Notes: generated from the letters alone by a model not told the origin. 9,532 nucleotides of DNA from CALZFJ01 sp051878575 (GCA_051878575.1 JBJEKJ010000054.1:1-9532); one strand, 5' to 3'. Positions 1 through 7,515 are shown, counted from the first letter of the stretch. Numbers and translations are program-made.

Positions 1-111
1 CCAAGTCGATAAAAAAGAGAAGCTGCGCCGTAAATCTCAATTACGACACAGCCTCAATTTCTTAATTTACGCTAATAATATACGTTAGGGTCGACTTGTT
101 ATTTTCATAAT

Positions 112-124
112 TTTTGAGTATTGC
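112..124 (+). promoter_or_regulatory. Candidate operator half-site shared with the regulator promoter
   Basis: The block TTTTGAGTATTGC overlaps the -33 TTG of the operon promoter. The same 13 bases occur on the minus strand at 7555-7543, in the same register to the -33 and -7 elements of the regulator gene. The heptamer TTGAGTA at 114-120 is the reverse complement of TACTCAA, which matches 6 of 7 positions of the NarL heptamer TACYYMT. The partner half expected at 105-111 (TCATAAT) is degenerate, so this is one good half-site. That a protein binds it is inferred. Confidence 0.55.
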
Positions 125-151
125 GCCTATTTTTTAAGTCCTTTAACTTTG
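121..151 (+). promoter_or_regulatory. Bacteroidetes-type promoter of the porin operon
   Basis: The -33 element TTG is at 121-123 and the -7 element TAACTTTG at 144-151, separated by exactly 20 bases. This fits the Bacteroidetes consensus TTG-N19-21-TAnnTTTG. Transcription would start about 5-8 bases after 151, leaving a leader of about 60 bases before the ATG at 218. No other promoter of this form was seen in the short gaps further down the operon, so this one probably drives all four genes. Confidence 0.8.
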
Positions 152-169
152 CAATCGAAAAAAAACAAT

Positions 170-193
170 CTATTGCAACGAAATTGTTAATAG
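170..193 (+). other. Small hairpin in the operon leader
   Basis: CTATT (170-174) plus AAC (177-179) can pair with GTT (186-188) plus AATAG (189-193), with a two-base GC bulge and a six-base loop. It lies in the predicted untranslated leader, about 25 bases before the porin start codon. The stem is mostly A-U and weak. It might affect translation or RNA stability, but there is no match to a known riboswitch. Confidence 0.25.
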
Positions 194-217
194 ACTAAAC
201 AAATAGGAATTAAAAAT

Positions 218-1513
218 ATGAAGGCAATTTACTCAATTCTATCACTATTGGCTGTAGCTACAGGCATGGCATCGGCGAAGGAGCCTATCGATACGATTCA
301 AGGGAAGATAAACTTAAAATCACGACTCACTTTGGGTGGATATGGCGAGGCCGTGATGACACGCAATTTCTATAGCGACGCATGGCAGCGCTACACCCGA
401 CCTGAATTGCACAAGAATCATGCCGGGCACGGGCGCTTTGACCTTCCGCACGTGGTGATAATGCTTGGCTACGATTTTGGGAAGGGTTGGACGCTCGGCA
501 CAGAGATAGAATTTGAGCATGGTGGCACTGAAAGCGCAGTTGAAATGGAGGCCGAGGAGACAGGAGAGTATGAGAGCGAGATAGAGCGAGGCGGAGAGGT
601 GGCTTTGGAGCAATTCTGGATTCTGAAGCGGTTCAACAAGGCTTTAAGCCTACGCATGGGACACATAATCGTACCTGTGGGAATGACCAACCGCTATCAC
701 CTTCCTACCGAATATTTCACAGTATATCGCCCGGAGGGTGAGAACACAATATTGCCCTGTACATGGCACGAGACCGGTGTGAGCATATTGGGAAGCATCG
801 GCAAGTGGCGATACGAGGCTATGTTCCTGCCGGGATTGGACTCCGACCGATTCGGCTCAGAAGGCTTTATCAGTGGCGGTGCAGGAAGTCCCTACGAATT
901 TAAGATAGCCAATGCCTACGCAGGCGCATTCAGGGTCGACAATTATTCAGTCAAGAATCTGCGACTTGGCGTAAGTGGCTATTATGGCAATAGTTTCAGC
1001 AACTCTCTCACTAAAAACAGCAAATATAGTGGCTGCCGCGGAAATGTGATTATAGGCACATTCGATTTCATGTATGGCACAAGGAATGTGATCGTCAGAG
1101 GCAATTTCGATTGGGCGCACCTGAGTGACTCCAAAGAAATCACTGAGTTTAACCGCGGAAGCATGTCGGCTGCATCACCGTCGCCAAAGACGGCTGTGGC
1201 TTCCGATGCCGTAGCTTGTGGCGCCGAGTTGGGCTATGATATTTTCTCAGCATTCCGTGTTAAGGCACTTGCCGAGCAGCGTCTGTGGGTTTTCGGCCAT
1301 TATGAGTATTACGACTCTATGGCAAAGGTGGCATCGGGAATAATGGATTATAACTGGTGTGGAAAGCATAGAATGGCAATAGGTGTCAACTATTATCCTA
1401 TAAGGGAAATTGCTGTTAAAGCCGAGTTCTCCAAACGATTCTATCAAGCGCCCTATAATAATGAGCCGTCTATCTCTATAGGAATTATTTATGCAGGATA
1501 TTTTCTTAAATAA
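218..1513 (+). CDS. Outer-membrane porin-like beta-barrel protein
   Basis: The 431-residue product starts with a Sec signal peptide (hydrophobic core about 5-18, likely cleavage after ASA at 18-20). The rest is alternating amphipathic strands rich in Tyr, Gly and Phe, as in an outer-membrane beta-barrel. Blocks such as LGGYGE (39-44), GYDFGKGW (84-91), EIEFEHGG (96-103), GEVALEQFW (126-134) and VPVGMTN (152-158) then YRPEGENTILPCTWHETGVS (170-189) follow a Bacteroidetes porin family often annotated as porin or phosphate-selective porin O/P-like. The substrate cannot be read from sequence. As first gene of the operon it may pass iron, heme or another small solute to the two lipoproteins that follow. 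Odd points are a His cluster (H65, H68, H71, H78) and a very Glu-rich stretch (about 98-131), both plausible metal-contacting loops. The start is set by the signal peptide and the A-rich leader. The barrel call is firm; the function is inferred. Confidence 0.8.
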   Translation: MKAIYSILSLLAVATGMASAKEPIDTIQGKINLKSRLTLGGYGEAVMTRNFYSDAWQRYTRPELHKNHAGHGRFDLPHVVIMLGYDFGKGWTLGTEIEFEHGGTESAVEMEAEETGEYESEIERGGEVALEQFWILKRFNKALSLRMGHIIVPVGMTNRYHLPTEYFTVYRPEGENTILPCTWHETGVSILGSIGKWRYEAMFLPGLDSDRFGSEGFISGGAGSPYEFKIANAYAGAFRVDNYSVKNLRLGVSGYYGNSFSNSLTKNSKYSGCRGNVIIGTFDFMYGTRNVIVRGNFDWAHLSDSKEITEFNRGSMSAASPSPKTAVASDAVACGAELGYDIFSAFRVKALAEQRLWVFGHYEYYDSMAKVASGIMDYNWCGKHRMAIGVNYYPIREIAVKAEFSKRFYQAPYNNEPSISIGIIYAGYFLK

Positions 1514-1534
1514 TCAATTAATTATTTCAACATT

Positions 1535-2677
1535 ATGAATTTCAGGAATTTTGTAATTCATCGGTCATTTTGCTTTATTTTGGGCGCGGCGTGCGCCATG
1601 GTATCGTGTAACAGCGGCAATGATGAGCCTGAGTCGGGCCTCGCACAGAAGGAGTCGGAGCTGCAAGCTGTCAACAGTCGGTTTGTCGATGCCACAGTGA
1701 TTCCTATTTACCGCTCTCTCGCCGACAAGTCGATTGAGCTTGAGAAGGCCATAGGAGTGCTGAAGGAGAGTCCTACAGACTCTAACGTGGAAAAGGCTTG
1801 TGAGCTTTGGAAGCAATCGCGTAAATATTGGGAATGGAGCGAGGCGTTTCTCTTTGGTGCGGCATCAAAATATTACATAGATCCCCATATCGACACTTGG
1901 CCGCTGGACGTGACCGCACTTAACCGACTGCTCGCAAGCAGTGAGATGATGGCCGATATAGAGAATGTGGTGGGAAATCTCAATTATGGCTTGGTGGGTT
2001 ATCATGGTATAGAATACATTATATTCCGAACCGGAAATTGCCGTAAGGCTGCCGACATCACAACCGACGAGTTGCGCTACGCTCATGCCGTTGCTCAAGA
2101 TCTGGCGTTGAGCTGCTGTCGATTGGAGGCGGCATGGGCTGGATTGGAGAATGTGTCGGCGACAAAAATGGATATTATCACAGAGGCTGAGCTTGAGCCC
2201 GAGGACAATTATGGAGAGCAGATGAAATTGTGCGGACAGGCCGGTAGCACGTGGAAATCGGTAACTCTTGGTACCGATCAAATAATTGAAGGATGTAAAG
2301 ACATTGTGGATGAAGTGGGCAACTCAAAGATTGGCAAGCCACACACCGGTGAGGACGAGTCGTATATAGAGTCACCTCACGCTTATAACTCAATCCAGGA
2401 TTTCATCGATAATATTAAGAGCGTGCGCTACGCCTATTTTGGCGGTTTCGGTGCCACAACCGCTCACGCCAACTCAGTGAGTGCATATATCAGGAAAATC
2501 GACTCTGCCGCCGACGACGCCGTGATCAGCGCTATCGACAATTGTATAGCAGCAATCGATGCCATGCCGCGTCCTTTCGTGAAAAATTACAAAGCTGCCG
2601 AGGTGAGCGCGGCTATTGAGGCCTGCGACGTGCTAAATACGGCCTTGACCAATGCACAGAAAGTATTGTACAAATAA
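1535..2677 (+). CDS. Imelysin-family (M75) lipoprotein
   Basis: A 380-residue lipoprotein. An N-terminal hydrophobic segment ends at C25 (AMVSC), followed by a Ser/Asn/Asp/Glu-rich linker. The mature part matches the helical imelysin/IrpA family: a W-R-Y-W-E-W-SEAFLFG block (92-108), YIDPHIDTWPLD (114-125), the family motif GxHxxE as G155-H157-E160 followed by YIIF, and the second-domain block ESPHAYNSIQDFIDNI (279-294). Family members are envelope proteins tied to iron uptake; the GxHxxE motif is thought to bind metal, and most members are not shown to be peptidases despite the M75 name. It lies 21 bases after the porin and 14 before the di-heme gene. Eight cysteines beside the lipid-anchored one (C89, C169, C194, C195, C233, C254, C337, C364) suggest possible disulfides or metal contacts. 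Family assignment is strong; an iron-binding role is inferred. Confidence 0.9.
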   Translation: MNFRNFVIHRSFCFILGAACAMVSCNSGNDEPESGLAQKESELQAVNSRFVDATVIPIYRSLADKSIELEKAIGVLKESPTDSNVEKACELWKQSRKYWEWSEAFLFGAASKYYIDPHIDTWPLDVTALNRLLASSEMMADIENVVGNLNYGLVGYHGIEYIIFRTGNCRKAADITTDELRYAHAVAQDLALSCCRLEAAWAGLENVSATKMDIITEAELEPEDNYGEQMKLCGQAGSTWKSVTLGTDQIIEGCKDIVDEVGNSKIGKPHTGEDESYIESPHAYNSIQDFIDNIKSVRYAYFGGFGATTAHANSVSAYIRKIDSAADDAVISAIDNCIAAIDAMPRPFVKNYKAAEVSAAIEACDVLNTALTNAQKVLYK

Positions 2678-2691
2678 TTTTTAGTGATAAT

Positions 2692-4284
2692 ATGAGACGA
2701 ATAGACATATTCTTGCAAGCTGTTTTATGCTTTGCTTTGGCTGCGTCGTGCAGTGATGACACGCCGAATGATAATGGTACCGACCAAACGGTAGAATTAA
2801 GTGAGGAATGGTATAGCGGTGGCAAACTCGGTACGGTGTTCAATGCCACGACCTATGCCTACGAGCAGCCCGCGCCTGCTGTGGAGAATGCCGGTATGAT
2901 TCAAGCGTTCAAGCATGGCGAGCAGCAATTTGAGCGTGACTTTAACGAGAATGGAGAGGGTGCTTTCAGTGGACTTGGCCCGTTGATGGTGAGGAGAGGC
3001 TGCCTATATTGCCATCCAAACTACGGGCACGGAAAGCGTCAGGAACAATATCGTGCCAATACTATGGGCAATGGTTATCTGCTCGTGATAACCGACGACA
3101 CCGATACTTATCTGTCGTCGCTCACCGGTATGCCACAGACACTTGCCGTGGCTCCGTTCAAGGCTCCGCTCGACGAGACTAAAATCAAAATTGAATGGAA
3201 GGAGTACACCGATGAGTGGGGCAACAAGTTCCCCGATGGCGAGACCTATAGCCTTATCTATCCCGAGGTGTCGATACCTGAGGATGCCTATTACGTTCCG
3301 CTTGAGGTGACGAAAAATGGTGTTACCGAGGTTGTGCCGCACTCAAAAGTGAGAGTACGGCTTGAGTCCACTATCGGGATATATGGCACCGGATTGCTTG
3401 ATGCTATTGATGATGACGACTTGAAAGCGCAATATGCCGCTGAGGAGGCTGCCGGCGTGCCGCTTAACCCTGCAATATTCGCTAACGGGAATTGGGTGAA
3501 GACCTATAGCAATACCGGGCATCCGCTTCGCTACACCTATGCTTTGTCGCGTGGCCCGCTCCAAGATGCCGCCGGTGCAAATGCGATATGGAATATCACC
3601 AATGTAACTCGCAGCGACAGACGATATCACTACATGACTGCGACTTATGCAAAGACTGCATCAAAGGATGCCGATGTGCAAGCTGAGTTTTACAAATATT
3701 TCCCATCTCGCAAAACCGACAAGGGTGTGGAAGCCGATATATACGATTATCTGATGTCGAAGGATCTCGATGTCGAGATGAGCGACGAGAATTATATCAA
3801 CTTCATGGTTTGGCACCGTGGCCTTGCCGTGCCTGCCGCTCGCGACATGGATGATGCCGACGTGCAGCGAGGAAAGCAGCTGTTCACTGAAATTGGTTGT
3901 GCCTACTGTCATCGTCCGTCGTGGACAACAGGTGATGACAAGTTCTCCGACCCCAATGGGTTCTTTGCCGAGGCCGATGCCCGATTGCCAAGATACCCGC
4001 ACCAGAAGATATGGCCTTATACCGACATGGTGCAGCACAGGCTGTTCATGAAAAATGATATTAGAACCGGTTGGTGTCGCACTACTCCATTGTGGGGACG
4101 AGGGCTCAGTGAGATGATCAATGGAGGAGTCGATCGTCTGCATGATTGTCGTGCCAGAACAGTCATAGAGTCGATTATGTGGCATGGCAGTCAACAAAGC
4201 GATGCACGCCGATCGACCGAGAAATTCAGAATGCTTTCAAAATCTGATCGTAACGCCATAGTCAAATTCATAAACGCAATCTAA
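2692..4284 (+). CDS. Di-heme oxidoreductase (DHOR/DUF1111) lipoprotein, putative peroxidase
   Basis: A 530-residue secreted c-type cytochrome. The signal peptide ends in AAS-C20; the next residues, SDD, resemble the acidic surface-export signals of Bacteroidetes lipoproteins, so it may sit on the cell surface. Two covalent heme sites are visible, C104-x2-C107-H108 and C403-x2-C406-H407. The second lies in a cytochrome c-like domain (RGKQLFTEIG leading into it), and the tail RTTPLWGRG (463-471), RLHDCRA (482-488) and IMWHG (495-499) follows the DHOR pattern of RTxPLWG and HDGRA. DHOR proteins are putative peroxidases related to MauG/CcpA types; none of the electron partners is known here. Odd features are C462 and C486 inside the otherwise conserved C-terminal motifs. 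Imelysin and DHOR genes are recurrent neighbours in bacteria. The stop codon touches the CcsBA start codon, which suggests translational coupling. Confidence 0.88.
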   Translation: MRRIDIFLQAVLCFALAASCSDDTPNDNGTDQTVELSEEWYSGGKLGTVFNATTYAYEQPAPAVENAGMIQAFKHGEQQFERDFNENGEGAFSGLGPLMVRRGCLYCHPNYGHGKRQEQYRANTMGNGYLLVITDDTDTYLSSLTGMPQTLAVAPFKAPLDETKIKIEWKEYTDEWGNKFPDGETYSLIYPEVSIPEDAYYVPLEVTKNGVTEVVPHSKVRVRLESTIGIYGTGLLDAIDDDDLKAQYAAEEAAGVPLNPAIFANGNWVKTYSNTGHPLRYTYALSRGPLQDAAGANAIWNITNVTRSDRRYHYMTATYAKTASKDADVQAEFYKYFPSRKTDKGVEADIYDYLMSKDLDVEMSDENYINFMVWHRGLAVPAARDMDDADVQRGKQLFTEIGCAYCHRPSWTTGDDKFSDPNGFFAEADARLPRYPHQKIWPYTDMVQHRLFMKNDIRTGWCRTTPLWGRGLSEMINGGVDRLHDCRARTVIESIMWHGSQQSDARRSTEKFRMLSKSDRNAIVKFINAI

Positions 4285-6534
4285 ATGAAAAACACTACAC
4301 TGAGAAATATCACATTCGGCTTGGCCGGATTGTTTGTCATCGTTCTCGTAGCAGCAACTATTATTGAGAAATTTTTTGGCACCGAGTGTGTGAACGCATA
4401 TATTTACTACTCAGTGTACTTTGTGATACTATCATTATCGTCACTCATATTGGGCATAGTGTATATGCTCAATATGGGTGTTTCCCGTCGCATCCCTACT
4501 ATGATATTGCATTTGGCTTTCGTAGTAATAGTCATGGGAGCGATAGCGACGTGGCTATGGGGCACTCAAGGAACCGTAGATCTGAAGAAAGATACTACGG
4601 TTAGCGAATTTGCCGACGAGTCGGGGCACACGACTCAATTACCGTTTGGCATCGCTCTCGAGGATTTCTCCGTAAAGAATTATCCGGGCACCGACTCTCC
4701 GATGGACTACCTGTGTCGAATCTCGGTCGTGGATGATTTTGAGGATAAGGGTGAATTGTCGATGAACAAGGTGTTCAGCCATCGACATTATCGATTTTAT
4801 CTAAAATCCTATTCAGCCGATTGTGACTCAGTGTCACTGATGGTTTTTCACGATCCCATTGGAATTGCAGTGACGTATTCAGGATATGCCTTGCTTATGG
4901 CTGCGATGTTGATATTCTTCCTCGACAAGCGCAGCAATTTCCGCCGGCTTTTGCGCCGCGCGGCCAAGCGTTCATCAGTCGCTTTGGTATTTCTTCTGTC
5001 ATTTACCTCGTTTTTTACATTCACATCGATGTCAACGGCTGCCAACGAACGCCCAAAGCACCTTCCGGCCGATGTGGCTGCAAAGTTTGGCAATCTTCGA
5101 GTGCTTTACAATGGCCGTATCTGTCCGGTTCAGACCCTTGCCAGGGATTTTACGATAAAACTCACCGGAAGCGCCTTATATACAGACATGACACCCGAAC
5201 AGGTGCTAACGGGATGGATATTCTATTATACCGGTTGGAGAGACGAGCCAATGATAAAGTTGAAATCGGGTGCGGTGCGTGATTCTCTTGGTGTCACATC
5301 GTGCAATGCCTCGCTCAGCGATTTCTTCGATGAATATGGCAATTATAAGTTGAGACGCATAGTGGCCGATATAAAAAAAGGCAAGAATGTGGCTGGCAGC
5401 AAAGGCTTTATCGATGCCGACGACAAATATAATATGTTCATGATGCTGTATTCGGGTGGGCTGCTAAAGCTATTCCCCTATCGCAATGACGATAAAGGAA
5501 TATCATGGTACGCACAAGGTGATGAACTTCCGAACGATTGCGACGAGGATAAATGGATATTCATTCGCAAATCGCTCGACTATGCCCACGAGCTTATAAT
5601 GATGAGAGATTTTGATGGTGCGGCTCGGTTAATCGACAAGATAGGCAAATATCAGGAAAAGGAAGCCGACGGATACCTTCCCTCACAGCTGAGGATGGAT
5701 GCGGAGTCGGCTTATAATGCCATAGCCATCAATAAGCCTATTGGCTTAACGATTCTTGTTGTCGGGTTATGTGTATTGCTGATTGCAATGTATTATTCGT
5801 CGAAAGGCATAGCGATGCCGAAGATATGGCGACATTCAATTCTTTCCCTTAATATAGTGATTCTGATCTATCTAAGTGTCATTATTTCCATGCGTTGGAT
5901 AATCGGTCAATATTTGCCATTGTCCAACGGATTTGAGACTCTACAGTTTATGGCATGGTGCGTAGTGCTTATATCCTTATTTTTACATATTATGTCGGCA
6001 CTGTTCTCCTCATTCGGCCTGATAGTTTGTGGAGGAGCCATGGTCGTGGCTCATTTAGGAGAGCAGAACCCGGCAATCACTCCGCTGATGCCTGTATTGA
6101 ACTCGCCTTTGCTGAGCATACATGTGGCTATAATTATGACTGCCTATTCGCTTTTTGCAATTGTAATGCTTAATAGCCTGTCGGCAATCATAATTGACAA
6201 GGTTGGCAAGGAATCCGGTGCACATTTCGTCAGGCAATCGGCAGATATCGGCCGACTGATTCTCTATCCTGCCGTGTTCCTGCTCACAGCCGGCATATTT
6301 GTAGGAGCAGTGTGGGCTAATGTGTCGTGGGGTCGCTATTGGGGGTGGGATCCGAAAGAAGTATGGGCATTGATTACGCTGCTTGTGTATTCGGCGGCAT
6401 TGCACACGCAGTCGATTCCGGCAATGCGTAGTGCTTCATTCTTTCACCGATTCTCTGTCGTGGCGTTTTTTTGTGTGCTTTTTACTTATTTTGGAGTGAA
6501 TTTCCTTTTGGGAGGGCTTCACGGTTATGCGTGA
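4285..6534 (+). CDS. ccsBA: Fused cytochrome c synthase CcsBA (ResB-CcsA, System II)
   Basis: A 749-residue inner-membrane protein that exports heme and attaches it to CxxCH motifs outside the membrane. The N-terminal CcsB/ResB-like part has three helices (about 9-28, 40-62, 71-92), a periplasmic segment and further helices (about 193-213 and 231-247). A soluble periplasmic domain (about 255-480) begins with HLPADVAAKFGNLRVLYNGR. The C-terminal CcsA part (485-745) carries the WWD heme-handling motif W682-G-R-Y-W-G-W-D-P-K-E-V-W694. The four expected heme histidines are at H76, H613, H707 and H746; the spacing of the last three (94 and 39) is close to that recalled for the Helicobacter hepaticus enzyme. 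It starts directly after the di-heme gene stop with no spacer, so its likely client is that neighbour. Bacteroidales CcsBA often accompanies nitrite reductase nrfHA, which is absent here. Confidence 0.93.
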   Translation: MKNTTLRNITFGLAGLFVIVLVAATIIEKFFGTECVNAYIYYSVYFVILSLSSLILGIVYMLNMGVSRRIPTMILHLAFVVIVMGAIATWLWGTQGTVDLKKDTTVSEFADESGHTTQLPFGIALEDFSVKNYPGTDSPMDYLCRISVVDDFEDKGELSMNKVFSHRHYRFYLKSYSADCDSVSLMVFHDPIGIAVTYSGYALLMAAMLIFFLDKRSNFRRLLRRAAKRSSVALVFLLSFTSFFTFTSMSTAANERPKHLPADVAAKFGNLRVLYNGRICPVQTLARDFTIKLTGSALYTDMTPEQVLTGWIFYYTGWRDEPMIKLKSGAVRDSLGVTSCNASLSDFFDEYGNYKLRRIVADIKKGKNVAGSKGFIDADDKYNMFMMLYSGGLLKLFPYRNDDKGISWYAQGDELPNDCDEDKWIFIRKSLDYAHELIMMRDFDGAARLIDKIGKYQEKEADGYLPSQLRMDAESAYNAIAINKPIGLTILVVGLCVLLIAMYYSSKGIAMPKIWRHSILSLNIVILIYLSVIISMRWIIGQYLPLSNGFETLQFMAWCVVLISLFLHIMSALFSSFGLIVCGGAMVVAHLGEQNPAITPLMPVLNSPLLSIHVAIIMTAYSLFAIVMLNSLSAIIIDKVGKESGAHFVRQSADIGRLILYPAVFLLTAGIFVGAVWANVSWGRYWGWDPKEVWALITLLVYSAALHTQSIPAMRSASFFHRFSVVAFFCVLFTYFGVNFLLGGLHGYA

Positions 6535-6537
6535 AAA

Positions 6538-7494
6538 TCACAACAACTTAATATCTTGAAGACGGACCAATTTATGGACAATTGCATAAATTGTGAGGCC
6601 GGCAGGTGTGTGAATCTGCAACTTGTTGCTGATGTTGCGTCTATGTGTAGTAACTGTGTGTATTGATATGCACAATTTGTCGGCAATCTCCTTGTTGCTC
6701 AATCCGCATGCCACATATTCGATTATCTCGCGCTCGCGTTGACTGAGTGTCTTGGGTGATTCTATTGAGTTGGCGGCATCGTTAGGTTCGTCGGACGACG
6801 CACTGCCCTCGCTCAGCGCAGTGGAACTCTCCAACTCCTCCACGGCAGGGACAAATAGGAAATCCTCCACCTGGCAATGGAGCGATAAGTCCTGCTCACA
6901 ATTGATAATGTCGAAAAGCACCGATGTGAGCAGATTGTTGCTCTGATCGGGATAATAGCGAATGATGATGTCCTTTAGTTCCTTCAGCTTGGTATCCATA
7001 GTGTTATGCTTCTCGGCAAAGGTCCGTATCACGTAGCGAGAGTCACGGATGCCGTTAAGAAGCCCCTCCACGTATGTGAACACTTTATTGTTCTCATATT
7101 CCATGTGCTTGCGCACCTCAATCACATATTCATCGTAGAAACGCAGTATGAGGAACGCCACGTCATCGTTTCCCGAGCAGTCGATTGACTCGATAAGTCG
7201 GCGTCTTATGGTTGGCAAATTGTAGTCGAGGAAATATGTATGAGCCTGTTTCAGGTAGTCGATAAGCGATTTGAGCGATATCCCTTGAATGTCTTTTTCT
7301 TGATTGCTGATGAAATTGGCAACAGCAAGGAAAGTTGCCACATCCACATTCTGTGAGTCGCAACTTTCCTTTACCGACTTCTCACCGAAGCCTAATGATA
7401 TTCCAAATCTATTGAGAACCATAAGCAACAGGCTATTGTCGCTTATAAGGTCTTTTAGTTTGTCGGAAGCCTTGTATTTTCGCTTAACATTCAT
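6538..7494 (-). CDS. RIC/YtfE-like hemerythrin sensor fused to a LuxR/NarL DNA-binding domain
   Basis: A 318-residue one-component regulator. Residues 10-60 resemble the ScdA/DUF542 N-terminal domain, but the usual FCCGG block is replaced by SLGFGE (33-38), so the paired cysteines are absent. Residues 75-220 form a hemerythrin-like four-helix domain with all six di-iron ligands: H85, H130 and E134 (HMEYE), H163, and H206 and E210 (HCQVE). This is almost the spacing of YtfE (H84, H129, E133, H160, H204, E208 from memory). An acidic Ser-rich linker (221-248) leads to a LuxR-type HTH (249-305) with LSQREREII, GLSNKEIADKL and TVTTHRRNISNKL. YtfE/RIC proteins respond to NO and oxidative damage of iron centres, so NO, O2 or iron sensing is inferred. 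The frame extends upstream to an ATG at 7575, but the promoter lies inside that extension, so the ATG at 7494-7492 is preferred. It converges on ccsBA with a 3-base gap. Confidence 0.88.
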   Translation of the reverse strand: MNVKRKYKASDKLKDLISDNSLLLMVLNRFGISLGFGEKSVKESCDSQNVDVATFLAVANFISNQEKDIQGISLKSLIDYLKQAHTYFLDYNLPTIRRRLIESIDCSGNDDVAFLILRFYDEYVIEVRKHMEYENNKVFTYVEGLLNGIRDSRYVIRTFAEKHNTMDTKLKELKDIIIRYYPDQSNNLLTSVLFDIINCEQDLSLHCQVEDFLFVPAVEELESSTALSEGSASSDEPNDAANSIESPKTLSQREREIIEYVACGLSNKEIADKLCISIHTVTTHRRNISNKLQIHTPAGLTIYAIVHKLVRLQDIKLL

Positions 7495-7515
7495 TGAAAT
7501 GCTCTTTTTTGTCAG

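Larger units (their letters stand above)
1..217. other. Upstream non-coding region with possible tail of a preceding gene
   Basis: No complete gene is visible here. One plus-strand frame is open from base 2 to a TAG at 86-88 (28 codons, rich in Lys and Arg at the start). It could be the last codons of a gene beginning outside the window, but it is too short to recognise and may be chance. Bases 89-217 hold the operon promoter and an A-rich leader. No convincing terminator hairpin separates the possible upstream tail from the promoter; the only inverted repeat seen there is a 5-base stem at 29-33 and 41-45. Confidence 0.3.

Noticed and set aside
230..237. TACTCAAT in the porin signal-peptide codons as a downstream operator
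   Set aside because: A single heptamer inside coding sequence (Tyr-Ser-Ile), not in 7-2-7 form and not placed against a core promoter; too weak to claim.
1303..1310. Another copy of TGAGTATT inside the porin gene
   Set aside because: It lies in coding sequence for Tyr-Glu-Tyr-Tyr with no promoter elements around it; an 8-base match is expected by chance.
1508..1527. Inverted repeat AAATAAT/ATTATTT between the porin and imelysin genes as a terminator
   Set aside because: The stem is only A-U pairs with no following U-run and the genes are closely spaced, so termination there is unlikely; it is probably base-composition chance.
3661..4197. 178-codon minus-strand open frame opposite the di-heme gene
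   Set aside because: It overlaps fully with the well-supported DHOR coding sequence containing a CxxCH site and shows no recognisable protein features.
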